From Pseudomonas sp. JUb42 (GTDB taxonomy: Bacteria > Pseudomonadota > Gammaproteobacteria > Pseudomonadales > Pseudomonadaceae), in contig NZ_JANUFD010000015.1 of the NCBI RefSeq assembly GCF_024807945.1, positions 62,001 through 126,000 of the forward strand: DNA of 64,000 nt. Direction: 5' to 3'. The position numbers and the translations under genes were made by a program. Below are positions 24,419 through 33,740 of this stretch, piece by piece. The notes below the pieces were generated by a model. The model was not told the origin of the DNA. It ran no database searches and saw only the letters and a list, made by a program, of their open reading frames with translations. Positions within the stretch are counted from its first letter, which is position 1, and each line of letters begins with the position of its first letter.

Positions 24419-25156
24419 GTGCATATAACAAACTTAAGTGACGGAAGTAATTGCGGACCCGTATTGGTTTGTCTGCCGGGGGCGATGTGTTCCCCACGAG
24501 TGTTCGAGACGGCGGCACTGCTCAGTGGACTTCCTGCGATCGGGCTCGGCTGGCTGGAGGGTGATGGACCACACGATCTTGATTCGATAGCCTCCCGAGT
24601 CAGCAACGCGATTGCCGACTTGCCTTCGGTCATTCTCGTGGGTCATTCGCTCGGCACCTCGATTGCCATGCTGGTTGCACTGCAACAATTGCAATCTGGT
24701 TCCACCCGCATCAAGGGGTTGGTGCTTTCTAATAGTGGAGCAAATACTCGCGGTCATGGTGACATTGCGAAGTTGGTTGAGCGGATAGGGCACGACTGGG
24801 GGGAGGCATTTTGGAGCGCGTTTATTGCGCGTTGCTTTCGAACGTTGCCAGCTTCACCGTTGTTGGAGCAAGTGCATGCATATCCACAGCGGTTGGACGG
24901 CAGCTGCGTGATCGAAGTTCTTCTCAGCCAGCAATCGATCGATTTTTCCCCGCTTCTGCACACTTTGCCGCGCGTGCCAACTGCTGTTGTTCATGGTCAG
25001 CACGATCCGGCGCGCACGCTTGCTCACGCTCATGAAATGGCCAGCGGCATTACCTGGGCCACGCTTCATGTCCTGGATACGGGTCACACGTCTTGTTCCG
25101 AGGATCCTGTAACATTTGCGAGCATTCTTCGCGACATTGCGCAGGCCGCCATCTGA
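24419..25156 (+). CDS. alpha/beta fold hydrolase
   Basis: A 246-residue alpha/beta hydrolase. The nucleophile elbow VGHSLGTS gives Ser77, VVHGQHDPA the acidic residue, and LDTGHTSCSEDP the catalytic His. The oxyanion segment is LVCLPGAMCSP. Start is the GTG at 24419 with GGAG 7 nt upstream; an in-frame GTG at 24290 would add 43 residues with no family resemblance. There is no signal peptide. It is next to a mobile-element remnant and convergent with the LysR gene at 25328, and its partners are unknown. Esterase/lipase-like activity is the safest call. Confidence 0.78.
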   Translation: MHITNLSDGSNCGPVLVCLPGAMCSPRVFETAALLSGLPAIGLGWLEGDGPHDLDSIASRVSNAIADLPSVILVGHSLGTSIAMLVALQQLQSGSTRIKGLVLSNSGANTRGHGDIAKLVERIGHDWGEAFWSAFIARCFRTLPASPLLEQVHAYPQRLDGSCVIEVLLSQQSIDFSPLLHTLPRVPTAVVHGQHDPARTLAHAHEMASGITWATLHVLDTGHTSCSEDPVTFASILRDIAQAAI

Positions 25157-25327
25157 CCATCGCGAGTCAGCTGCGTTCGATCATACCTCGCGCCACTTAG
25201 GCCGGAGTTGTTCAAAGGGCCGCGCTGGCACCGACGCCGGTTCGGCGAGGTGCGCTTGAGCGCCTCGGACCATCAAGCTCTCGGATATCATTTACCGATA
25301 CACGGTGCTGGCGCTTCAAACCGCAAC

Positions 25328-26248
25328 TCAGTTGTTCCGAGGCAGACCTTTGGCTACCTCCAGGGCCGACTCCTGCAAGCACTCCATGAAATGTCGGGCA
25401 ACTGGAGTCAGCAGATGATTTTTGCGGACTACCACGCTCATCTGCAATGCATTGAGCGGCATCTCTATCGGGATTTGCTGCAAGCCGTAGGATGCAATTC
25501 GCGCCGCCAATGGACGAGAAAACCATCCCAGCATATCGGTGTCGCACACCAGACCGAGTGCAATCGCGAACGACGTGTAATACGTGATGCGTTTTGGTAA
25601 TGGAAGTCCTGCTCGGCCATAGGCGGTGTTCAGGTTACTGGTTTGTGAGCGATCGCTGGCAATCGGAGTGATCCATTCGGCATCCAGCAAATCTGCCAAG
25701 GTTCGTGCATTAGCCAGGGGATGCCCCGTGCGTGCCATGATCACGAAATCGGTGTTGAGCAGCGGTATGCTGTGCAGGACATCATCGTCGATTACGCCTG
25801 GTTGCACATGTGAGGCGATCAGGTCCAGGGTGCCGTCCCGCAAACGGTGCATGGACTGGCGGAAGTTCACCTCGGTCAGTATCAGTTCTGCGTCCGGGGC
25901 TTTTTGCCGGAAGCGCTTGATGGTGGCGGGAAGCAACGTCAAAGCAATAGAGGACGTGGCACCAAAAGCTACCCTTCCGAGCATGTTTCCCTGAATCTGC
26001 ACCAACTCTTCGCGAGCGCGCTGCAGGTCTTCCAGAACCTGACTAGCCCGTCGCTGCAAGGCCTCTCCGAACTCGGTCAGGTCAACGCCACGAACGCTAC
26101 GGTTGAACAGTTCCACGCCGAGATCTTCCTCCAGCTCGTGGATGATCCGCGTAACACTTGGCTGAGCCAGGTTCAGCTGGCGAGAGGCGGCGCGCAGGCT
26201 TTTCTCTCGTGCGACAGCGATGAAAACTTGTAACTGCTGCAACTTCAT
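25328..26248 (-). CDS. LysR-family transcriptional regulator
   Basis: A 306-residue LysR protein. The helix-turn-helix is at residues 1-60 (MKLQQLQVFIAVAREKSLRAASRQLNLAQPSVTRIIHELEEDLGVELFNRSVRGVDL), and the effector domain includes RQSMHRLRDGTLDLIASHVQPG, typical of the TsaR/GbpR/CbbR-like group. The ATG at 26248 is the family start; an upstream extension to 26344 is unrelated. It is divergent from an amidohydrolase-transporter-chemoreceptor-porin module, 138 bp apart, and probably activates it when its ligand is present. Confidence 0.9.
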   Translation of the reverse strand: MKLQQLQVFIAVAREKSLRAASRQLNLAQPSVTRIIHELEEDLGVELFNRSVRGVDLTEFGEALQRRASQVLEDLQRAREELVQIQGNMLGRVAFGATSSIALTLLPATIKRFRQKAPDAELILTEVNFRQSMHRLRDGTLDLIASHVQPGVIDDDVLHSIPLLNTDFVIMARTGHPLANARTLADLLDAEWITPIASDRSQTSNLNTAYGRAGLPLPKRITYYTSFAIALGLVCDTDMLGWFSRPLAARIASYGLQQIPIEMPLNALQMSVVVRKNHLLTPVARHFMECLQESALEVAKGLPRNN

Positions 26249-26386
26249 GACGTTGTCCGCTCGCTTTCGGGTTTTGACCGGTGATCCATAAAACGGATAG
26301 CTCATGCGAAAAATACCATCTTTGCAAGCATGATGGCATTCCATACATTTGTCTCATCTTCAGCCAAATCTGCGCAGGACACTGAA

Positions 26387-27592
26387 ATGAGCGCTTTCCC
26401 ACACTACTGCGAGGTCAGTGACCTCGTGCCTGCGGCCGATACGCTCAGGGCTATACGTCACCATATCCATCAACATCCAGAGCTTGCGTATCAGGAAATA
26501 GAAACCGCCGCGCTGGTAGCGAGGCTGTTAGGCGAATGGGGGTTCTCTGTGACCACCGGCGTTGGCGGCACCGGCGTAGTCGGTACCCTGAGCGTGGGTG
26601 TCGGTCGGCGCAGTATTGGCCTGCGTGCCGACATGGACGCCTTACCGATCACCGAAGCCACCGGCCTGCCGTACGCAAGCCGCAATCCCGGAAAAATGCA
26701 CGCCTGCGGTCATGACGGACATACCGCCATGTTGCTGGGCGCGGCGCAATATCTGGCCAGGACCCGAAACTTTTCCGGCACGTTGCAGCTGTATTTTCAG
26801 CCTGCCGAAGAGAGTGGGTTCAATAGCGGCGCCCAGGCGATGATCAAGGACGGCCTGTTCGAACGTTTTCCCTGCGATGCAGTGTTTGCAGTGCATAACC
26901 ATCCCGGCGTTGCACCCGGCGTGATGCTGTTCCGCGAAGGGGTGTTCATGTCGGCTGGCGACAAGGTGTATATCGATATCAAGGGTGTCGGAGGCCACGG
27001 CGCGCGCCCGCACCAGGCCGTGGATCCGGTGGTGGTGGCGGCGAGCATCGTCATGGCATTGCAGACCATCGTCTCACGTAATCTGGATCCCGCCTCGCCA
27101 GCCGTCATTACAGTCGGTGTCCTTAAGGCTGGCACCGCCACCAACGTGATTCCTGATACCGCTCGGCTCGAACTCGGAGTGCGTACGTTCGACGCTGCCA
27201 TTCGCAAGCAGGTTCGCCAGCGGATTATCGATTTGGTCTATGCCCAGGCGCAAAGCTACGGCGCCACGGCTGAAATCGATTATGTCGAGGGGTACCCGAT
27301 GGTAGTGAACAGTCCGGCTGAAACGGATTTCGCGACAAAAGTCGCTCAAGAATTGCTTGGCGAGGGTCAGGTGGTTCCCCGTACCGACTTGATCATGGGC
27401 AGCGAGGATTTCGCTTATATGTTGCAGCAGAGGCCGGGCTGCATGTTGCGCATCGGCAACGGTGAAGGGGAGGACGGGTGCATGGTTCATAACCCGGGCT
27501 ACGACTTCAATGACCATAACCTCCCTATCGGCGCTGCCTTTTGGTCCCGTCTGGTGGAACGCTTTCTCGACTCGCCTACAGGAGCAGTGTGA
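26387..27592 (+). CDS. M20 family amidohydrolase (hippurate/N-acyl amino acid hydrolase type)
   Basis: A 401-residue M20D peptidase-family enzyme. Metal ligands are visible: Cys107 and His109 in MHACGHDGH, Glu141-Glu142 in FQPAEES, His in VHNHPG, and the C-terminal His in MVHNPGYDFND. The dimerisation domain is at about 180-300 (GGHGARPHQAVDPVVVAA). Relatives cleave N-acyl amino acids, hippurate or indole-3-acetyl-amino acids in the cytoplasm. The ATG at 26387 has AGGA about 8 nt upstream. It overlaps the transporter start by 1 bp (TGATG), so the product probably acts on what that transporter imports. Confidence 0.9.
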   Translation: MSAFPHYCEVSDLVPAADTLRAIRHHIHQHPELAYQEIETAALVARLLGEWGFSVTTGVGGTGVVGTLSVGVGRRSIGLRADMDALPITEATGLPYASRNPGKMHACGHDGHTAMLLGAAQYLARTRNFSGTLQLYFQPAEESGFNSGAQAMIKDGLFERFPCDAVFAVHNHPGVAPGVMLFREGVFMSAGDKVYIDIKGVGGHGARPHQAVDPVVVAASIVMALQTIVSRNLDPASPAVITVGVLKAGTATNVIPDTARLELGVRTFDAAIRKQVRQRIIDLVYAQAQSYGATAEIDYVEGYPMVVNSPAETDFATKVAQELLGEGQVVPRTDLIMGSEDFAYMLQQRPGCMLRIGNGEGEDGCMVHNPGYDFNDHNLPIGAAFWSRLVERFLDSPTGAV

Positions 27593-28905
27593 TGAACTCA
27601 ATAAGTACAAAAATTCCAGATCAGCCCGTCGCCTCTCACGAACAAGCAGATGTCAGCACAGCTGCGGACAAAAGAGCGGTGGTCGCAGCAGTCATTGGCA
27701 ACTGGCTTGAGTTCTTCGACTTCACGGTCTTCGCTTTCTTCGCCGTCACCATAGGCAAGCTTTATTTCCCGACCGACAACGAAACTACCTCGTTGCTGTT
27801 GGCACTCTCGACCTTCGCGGTGGGTTTCATTACCCGTCCGTTGGGCGGCCTGGTCCTAAGTACCTTCGCTGATCGGCGCGGTCGTAAGGCTGCACTGACA
27901 GTGACCATCATGATGATGGCGTTCAGCACGCTTGCCATTGCGGCCACACCGACTTACGCCCAAATCGGCATTGCCGCGCCTATCATCCTGCTCATCGCAC
28001 GTATGACTCAGGGATTCTCCCAAGGCGGCGAGTTCGGCGCGGCGACATCCACCTTGATCGAGCGGGGATCATCCCTTAATCGAGGTTTTCGTGGTAGCTG
28101 GCAGCTCGCCAGTCAGGGTGCAGCGACGGTGCTGGGTGCGGGCACTGCGGCTTTGCTCACCAACCTGTTATCGCCCGAAAATATGAACGCCTGGGGCTGG
28201 CGTATTCCGTTTTTGATCGGTTTCTTGATCGCTCCAGTTGGCCTTTATCTGCGCAATAATCTCCCGGACGAAGGTCACACGACTTCCGAGCGCGGGGTGC
28301 TGGCCGAACTATTTTCCGAGCACAAAAGGAGCCTGGCGCTGATAACCATGATGGTTGTCGGAGGGACCGTATCGGTGTATGTGCTGAGCTTCTACCTGTC
28401 TACTTATGCGATTCATAATCTGGGTCTGCCTCAGAAAACCGCTCTCTGGATCAGCGTCACTTCAGGGCTGACATTGCTGATTTTCGCTCCGGTCTGGGGG
28501 GCATGGTCGGATCGTTTAGGGCGTCGCAGGCTACCGATGATCATTGGCAAACTGATGTTGATTGCCTTGCTCTATCCGGCATTCTGGCTCTTCAACGCCT
28601 ACCCGACGCTCTATGTGATCCTGCCGCTGGCGGCGCTGCTCGGAGTGTTTTACGCCATGGGCTCCTCACCCCAGTATTCACTGATGTGCGAGTCCTTCCC
28701 CAAGCGCATTCGCGCCACGGCAATCTCCATCGCCTACACCTTCGCGGTGACGGTGTTCGGTGGCTCGTCCCAGGCCATAGTGACCTGGCTGACCCTGGCC
28801 ACGGGTAATAATCTTGCCCCGGCCTGGTACATGAGCGGGTGCCTGTGCGTATCGTTATTTGCTTTGTTCAAACTCAAGGAAACCGGCGGCAAGATGCTCG
28901 ACTGA
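27592..28905 (+). CDS. MFS transporter of the metabolite:H+ symporter (MHS) type
   Basis: A 437-residue inner-membrane transporter with about 12 membrane segments. The N-terminal AAVIGNWLEFFDFTVFAFFA and GGLVLSTFADRRGRKAALT are MHS-family signatures (shikimate, alpha-ketoglutarate, proline/betaine and citrate carriers). MTQGFSQGGEFGAATSTLIE is the following conserved stretch. AGGAG at 27580-27584 precedes the ATG at 27592, which overlaps the amidohydrolase stop. It probably imports the N-acylated acid hydrolysed by the upstream enzyme. Confidence 0.88.
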   Translation: MNSISTKIPDQPVASHEQADVSTAADKRAVVAAVIGNWLEFFDFTVFAFFAVTIGKLYFPTDNETTSLLLALSTFAVGFITRPLGGLVLSTFADRRGRKAALTVTIMMMAFSTLAIAATPTYAQIGIAAPIILLIARMTQGFSQGGEFGAATSTLIERGSSLNRGFRGSWQLASQGAATVLGAGTAALLTNLLSPENMNAWGWRIPFLIGFLIAPVGLYLRNNLPDEGHTTSERGVLAELFSEHKRSLALITMMVVGGTVSVYVLSFYLSTYAIHNLGLPQKTALWISVTSGLTLLIFAPVWGAWSDRLGRRRLPMIIGKLMLIALLYPAFWLFNAYPTLYVILPLAALLGVFYAMGSSPQYSLMCESFPKRIRATAISIAYTFAVTVFGGSSQAIVTWLTLATGNNLAPAWYMSGCLCVSLFALFKLKETGGKMLD

Positions 28906-28948
28906 CTGCGCAACTGCGATCGCACCACTCACTGAGGCACGGACCGAT

Positions 28949-30511
28949 ATGACGACGCAACGGGCAACGAACAGCTTGAGCAGCGGCAAAAAGGTGGTTT
29001 TTGGCGGGGCGTTGGTGATTTTCCTGACCGCCGCCATCGCGTCCATCGGTTACGGTGTTGACGAAGTGCAGAGCACCCGGGCCAAGCCTGTCGTCGAGCT
29101 CGCCAGTGCCGAGGTGCGTGCGTTGCAAATACTCGCACTGGAGAAGGATTTTGCCTTGGGCCTTGCCGACGGTGATGTCGTGCAACAGGCCCTGAGCCGC
29201 TTATTGAAGGATATTGTGGCGATCAAAACCCGTGTTCCTGCCAGTCAGGCACGAGGTCTTGACGATGCTACGCAAGCCTTGCAGAGTTTTGCCTCCAGCC
29301 TTGCAGCGTTGATCAGCGAGGCGCCTGCCGAACGCCGTTACGAAAGCGTACAGCAAAATTTTGACCGCTTGATCGACAGCGTCAATCACGGCCTGAGTCG
29401 GGTGCGCAGTGCCTACCAGGCCGCTATTGATGAGCAAAGCGCCGAGTTGCAGAATTTCATGCTGCTGGCCGCATGCCTGGCATTGGTGTTCGCCACCGGC
29501 ACCAGCATCGCCATCGATATCATCAATGTGCGTTCGTTGCACACCGTCATCAACTCCGCCAGGCGCATCGCTGCCGGCGATTTGAGTGAGCGCGTGGAAA
29601 CCTTTCGCCGTGACGAAGTCGGCCAGCTGCAGGAGGCCATGAGCGAAATGTCGCAGAGCCTGCGTGAGTTAGTCGGGCACATTCAAGGCGGCGTCAGCCA
29701 GCTGTCAGACTCGGCGAAAGCGCTGTCATTGGCCGCGCGCCAAAGCGAGCACGACATCAAGTTGCAGATGGCTGAAACCGATCAGGTTGCTGCAGCGATG
29801 ACGCAAATGGCCGTGAGTTTCCAGGGCGTTGCCAATCATGCAGAAACCGCCGTGTCGTCGGCGCTGTCTGCCGACCAGCAGACCAGCCTTGGTTTGATGG
29901 TGGTGAGCGAGGGCCGCGACCGCGTCACGCTATTGGCCGATTCGATGCAAACGGCGATTCACAGCATGGACATTCTGGTGCGCAACAGCGACAGCATCAT
30001 CAGCATGGTCGGGGTGATCAAGAGTGTCGCCGAGCGCACCAATCTGCTGGCCCTGAATGCGGCCATCGAAGCTGCCAGGGCGGGTGAGCATGGCCGTGGC
30101 TTTGCCGTGGTGGCAGGTGAAGTACGCGCGCTGGCGCAACGCACTCAACAATCGACCCAGGATATTGAAAGCACCATCAATACATTGCTGGATAGCACTG
30201 AACATGCCGTGACGTGTATTCATGGCAGTCAGGCTCTGCTCAAGGAAACCCTAAGCGACAGCGAACGAACTGTGGAGTCGTTTGGGGTCATCGTTGGTGC
30301 GGTATCGAGCATTCATGAGCGCAATCAGCAGATCGCCCATGCGTCCCGGGAACAGCGCACCGTTGCACAAGATATAACCCGCAACGTCACACGGATTCGT
30401 GACATTACCGAAAAAAACTCATCTACCGCTACCACCACGGCAGCATCCAGTCAGCAGCTGGAGGAACTGAGCAACGTCCTGCGCAGTGCGGCGGCGCGGT
30501 TTCAGTTGTAA
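28949..30511 (+). CDS. methyl-accepting chemotaxis protein
   Basis: A 520-residue chemoreceptor. TM1 spans about residues 16-36 and TM2 about 165-188; between them lies a mostly helical periplasmic domain of about 125 residues, resembling the four-helix-bundle type. A HAMP domain follows (SARRIAAGDLSERVETFRRDEVGQLQEAM), then the signalling hairpin with the conserved tip VAERTNLLALNAAIEAARAG. One usually invariant Asp of the tip (VVADEVR) is Gly here (VVAGEVR). There is no C-terminal CheR-binding pentapeptide. It is 43 bp after the transporter, so it probably senses the substrate of this module. Confidence 0.9.
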   Translation: MTTQRATNSLSSGKKVVFGGALVIFLTAAIASIGYGVDEVQSTRAKPVVELASAEVRALQILALEKDFALGLADGDVVQQALSRLLKDIVAIKTRVPASQARGLDDATQALQSFASSLAALISEAPAERRYESVQQNFDRLIDSVNHGLSRVRSAYQAAIDEQSAELQNFMLLAACLALVFATGTSIAIDIINVRSLHTVINSARRIAAGDLSERVETFRRDEVGQLQEAMSEMSQSLRELVGHIQGGVSQLSDSAKALSLAARQSEHDIKLQMAETDQVAAAMTQMAVSFQGVANHAETAVSSALSADQQTSLGLMVVSEGRDRVTLLADSMQTAIHSMDILVRNSDSIISMVGVIKSVAERTNLLALNAAIEAARAGEHGRGFAVVAGEVRALAQRTQQSTQDIESTINTLLDSTEHAVTCIHGSQALLKETLSDSERTVESFGVIVGAVSSIHERNQQIAHASREQRTVAQDITRNVTRIRDITEKNSSTATTTAASSQQLEELSNVLRSAAARFQL

Positions 30512-30694
30512 GTGCGCAGGAATAACAGCTCAATCGGATCACCGTTTACCTGAATAATTAATTACCCATGAGTACTTTCCAGGCTATGCGTTTAAGCCTG
30601 TTGGGAGCGCCGCACCTATTACCCTGATTTAAAGCCGTCAGAGCCGATGTACACAATAAATTCTGCCAATAATCAATCGCAGTCAGGAGCCCGT

Positions 30695-32074
30695 ATGAAA
30701 TTAATGACCCTTGCAGTAACCGTGGGAACTGGTGTTCTATCGCAATTCGTTGTTGCCGATGGCAACGCTGGCTTTCTCGAAGACAGCCATGTAATTCTTG
30801 GCTCGCGCAGTATGTATTACGATGCCGATGTACGCTCTAATAAAGCAAGTAAGACCGGCGCACATACACCGGACGAGCGCGAGGCCGCCACTGCGTTAAG
30901 GCTCGATTACAAGTCTGGCTTTACCCAGGGCATCATCGGTTTTGGTATCGATGCCCAGGCGATCGAAGCGATCCACTTGGACGGCGGCACTGGCCACCAT
31001 CTGGACGGCAACGCCAATAGCTTTTTCCCAAGCAACGGTGATTCGGCAGCAAACAACTGGAGCCGCATCAACGCCAATGCCAAGTTTCGCGTTTCCCAGA
31101 CCGAACTGCATGTGGGCGGCGCCCTCGCGCCGGCACTGCCAATTCTGCTGTCCAACGACAGCCGCGTTACGCCGCAAACTTATGAGGGCGGCATTTTAAC
31201 CTCCAAGGATATTCCCGACCTGACCTTTACCGCAGGTGAGATCAATAAGGTGTCTGGCCGCGCTTCCAGTAACGCTACGGGGCTTTCTGTTGCCGGCGCT
31301 ACTAAGGACAGCGACAGCTTCACCTTCGGCGGTGTCGACTACACGCCGTTTGGTCGCAGTACCAACAGTCTTCTGAAAAACCTCACCGTCCAGTATTACT
31401 ACGCCGACCTGGAAAATTTCTACAAACAAAACTTTTTCGGCCTTATTCATGTAGTCCCCCTGGGCGATGATCAGTCCTTCAAGACTGATCTGCGTTATTT
31501 CGACAGCACCCATGACGGCAAGAACGGCCAGGCAGGCTACGCATTTAACAACAATAGTGGTTATGCAAAACATGCCGGGGAAGTGGACAATAAAACTTAC
31601 AGCGCCCAGTTTACTTATCAATTAGGCAGCAGCTCGTTAATGCTCGGCCATATTGGTATCAGCGATGACGGCGGCTTTGTATGGGCCAACCAGGGCAGTT
31701 TGGTGGATCCTGTCGCACAGGGCGCGGGCGGTTCTGATTTCTACCTCTTCACCAATGCTATGGTCGGCAGTTTCTCCCGCGCTGGCGAACAAGTGAATGT
31801 GGGGCAGTACACCTACGACTTTCGTAACTGGGTCCCTGGCTTGAAAGCTTCGTTCGCCTATCTGAGTGGTGACAACATCAAAGCCAAGGTCGCCGGTGGC
31901 AGCGAGCTGCACGAGGCTGAACGCGACATGCGCCTGGACTACGTCGTGCAGGCAGGACTACTGAAAGGCTTCGGCACAACCATCCGCACGGGTAACTATC
32001 ACGGAGAAAACACCGGTACGTCTTCGCAGGACCAGACCCGAATCATCTTCAACTACACCTATAACTTTATGTAA
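30695..32074 (+). CDS. OprD-family outer-membrane porin
   Basis: A 459-residue OprD-family 18-strand porin. The signal peptide runs to about residue 22 (MKLMTLAVTVGTGVLSQFVVADG). Family stretches include LGSRSMYYDADVR, ALRLDYKSGFTQG, GGILTSKDIPDLTFTAGEINK and a C-terminal aromatic strand ending IIFNYTYNFM. AGGAG precedes the ATG at 30695. OprD porins pass basic amino acids, dipeptides or aromatic/organic acids. It ends the amidohydrolase-transporter-chemoreceptor module and has its own 183-bp leader. A second porin, about 85% identical by eye, is at 47510. The A-rich leader (ACAATAAA) before the RBS is a plausible Hfq/Crc target. Confidence 0.92.
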   Translation: MKLMTLAVTVGTGVLSQFVVADGNAGFLEDSHVILGSRSMYYDADVRSNKASKTGAHTPDEREAATALRLDYKSGFTQGIIGFGIDAQAIEAIHLDGGTGHHLDGNANSFFPSNGDSAANNWSRINANAKFRVSQTELHVGGALAPALPILLSNDSRVTPQTYEGGILTSKDIPDLTFTAGEINKVSGRASSNATGLSVAGATKDSDSFTFGGVDYTPFGRSTNSLLKNLTVQYYYADLENFYKQNFFGLIHVVPLGDDQSFKTDLRYFDSTHDGKNGQAGYAFNNNSGYAKHAGEVDNKTYSAQFTYQLGSSSLMLGHIGISDDGGFVWANQGSLVDPVAQGAGGSDFYLFTNAMVGSFSRAGEQVNVGQYTYDFRNWVPGLKASFAYLSGDNIKAKVAGGSELHEAERDMRLDYVVQAGLLKGFGTTIRTGNYHGENTGTSSQDQTRIIFNYTYNFM

Positions 32075-32104
32075 ACGGGCGGTTTCGCTTATCACTTCCT
32101 CTGG

Positions 32105-32135
32105 TTTTAGGCCCTGTTTCAGGGCCTCTTTTTTC
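32105..32135 (+). terminator. rho-independent terminator after the OprD porin
   Basis: The stem GGCCCTG / CAGGGCC with a short TTT loop is followed by CTCTTTTTTC, about 30 bp after the porin stop. Confidence 0.85.
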
Positions 32136-32279
32136 AAGAAGGTCGAACGCAGTCTGATTTCCAGCATTCGATCCTGTGGATGCCATGCGCGATCATCTTT
32201 TTATTCCGATCACGTGCGCTTTAACGAGCTCTAGACCGATGGGTCTCACGATCTACAAATAGAAAATGTGGGAGGTTCA

Positions 32280-33473
32280 ATGACCTACGATTTTTGCGTC
32301 ATAGGTGGGGGAATTGTCGGGTTGGCCACTGCTATGCGTCTTTTGGAGTTGCAACCCACAGCCTCATTGTTGCTGGTAGACAAGGAATTACGTCTGGCCA
32401 CACACCAAACCGGCCACAACAGCGGCGTGATTCATGCCGGGGTGTATTACGCTCCGGGCAGCCTTAAGGCTGAACTATGCAAACGCGGGGCCCAGGCAAC
32501 CAAGGCGTTTTGCCGAGAGCACGGCGTTGCGTTCGAGGTTTGCGGCAAGCTGCTGGTCGCGTCGAGTGACGCCGAGCTGGAAAGGATGAGCGCCCTTGAG
32601 GTCAGGGCACGACAGAACGGCCTGAATATACAGCGCCTTAATGCTGCACAGTTGCACGAGCGTGAGGCCAATATCGTTGGGCAGGGCGCGTTACTCGTCG
32701 ATAGTACCGGCATCGTCGACTACACAAAAGTTTGCGAGGCCATGGCTAGAGTGATTGCCGCAGCGGGAGGCGAGGTCCGCTTAGGGCAGACGATCGTGTC
32801 GATCCAAGAGACTGGCGACCACGTTGCCGTAGCGTCCCCAGGCGAATCATGGACCGCCAGGAAACTGGTGGTGTGTGCAGGGTTGCAATCAGACCGTCTG
32901 GCGAAGTTGGCCGGACTGAAAATTGACCATCAGATCGTGCCTTTTCGTGGCGAATACTACCGCCTGCCGTCGAAAAAAAATGACATGGTCAAGCACCTGA
33001 TTTATCCGGTGCCCGATCCGGATCTGCCATTCCTTGGCATCCATCTGACCCGCATGATCGATGGGAGCGTCACGGTCGGCCCCAACGCCGTTTTGGGCTT
33101 TGCCCGTGAGAACTATCGAAAATTTTCCTTCAATGCCAAGGACGTCCTGGAGTACAGCCGCTTTCCCGGCTTTTGGAAAACCATCGGCCAGAATCTGGCT
33201 TCCGGCATTGCTGAAATGAAGAACTCAGTATTCAAGAAAGGGTATTTGGAGCAATGCCGTAAATACTGCCCCTCGCTTGAGCTTGATGATCTCCAGCCCT
33301 GCGAAGCTGGCATTCGCGCTCAGGCGGTAATGCGCAATGGCGATCTTGTTCATGACTTTCTTTTCCTGCAGACACCGCGATCGCTGCATGTCTGTAACGC
33401 ACCTTCCCCGGCCGCCACATCAGCGATTCCCATCGGCGAGATGATCGCCGAGAAGCTGCTGAGTCGTTCCTGA
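32280..33473 (+). CDS. lhgO: L-2-hydroxyglutarate oxidase
   Basis: A 397-residue FAD-dependent oxidoreductase of the DAO superfamily matching LhgO, which oxidises L-2-hydroxyglutarate to 2-oxoglutarate and feeds electrons to the respiratory chain. The dinucleotide motif is FCVIGGGIVGLATA (residues 5-18). GHNSGVIHAGVYYAPGSLKAELCKRG and the FLGIHLTRMIDGSVTVGPNAVL stretch are characteristic. ATG at 32280 has GGAGG at 32271-32275; an in-frame GTG at 32268 overlaps that site and is unlikely. It is transcribed alone after a terminator. Confidence 0.92.
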   Translation: MTYDFCVIGGGIVGLATAMRLLELQPTASLLLVDKELRLATHQTGHNSGVIHAGVYYAPGSLKAELCKRGAQATKAFCREHGVAFEVCGKLLVASSDAELERMSALEVRARQNGLNIQRLNAAQLHEREANIVGQGALLVDSTGIVDYTKVCEAMARVIAAAGGEVRLGQTIVSIQETGDHVAVASPGESWTARKLVVCAGLQSDRLAKLAGLKIDHQIVPFRGEYYRLPSKKNDMVKHLIYPVPDPDLPFLGIHLTRMIDGSVTVGPNAVLGFARENYRKFSFNAKDVLEYSRFPGFWKTIGQNLASGIAEMKNSVFKKGYLEQCRKYCPSLELDDLQPCEAGIRAQAVMRNGDLVHDFLFLQTPRSLHVCNAPSPAATSAIPIGEMIAEKLLSRS

Positions 33474-33593
33474 ACGGCATGTTGCATTCGATTGCGTCAC
33501 TTATAAGGAGCTAAACAAGAATGGTGCCCGATGGATAAACGGCCTGCGTGCTGTGCATAAATTCTGACTCCCCCTTATTAAGAAGCGGCAGCA

Positions 33594-33625
33594 GCTACGC
33601 CATTCCCTTTTTGGGGAGGCGTAGC
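33594..33625. terminator. hairpin between lhgO and the convergent AraC gene
   Basis: GCTACGCC (33594-33601) pairs with GGCGTAGC (33618-33625) around an inner CCC/GGG and a T5 loop. It lies between two convergent genes, so it is a likely bidirectional terminator, though without a long T-tail. No gene is seen in 33474-33740. Confidence 0.5.
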
Positions 33626-33740
33626 TAGAGAAGTCTGCGGCTGCCATGAGAGAATTGGGGGCTCATGGGTCGCCGCTCCTGGCCGATTGCAGACTGTCTT
33701 ATGTCGTACAACGCCCAAGTTGCCAGCACACCCCATATTT

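Noticed and set aside
33500..33540. AAGGAG followed by a very short frame (five codons) after lhgO
   Set aside because: Too short to support as a gene or leader peptide; no regulated gene follows on this strand.
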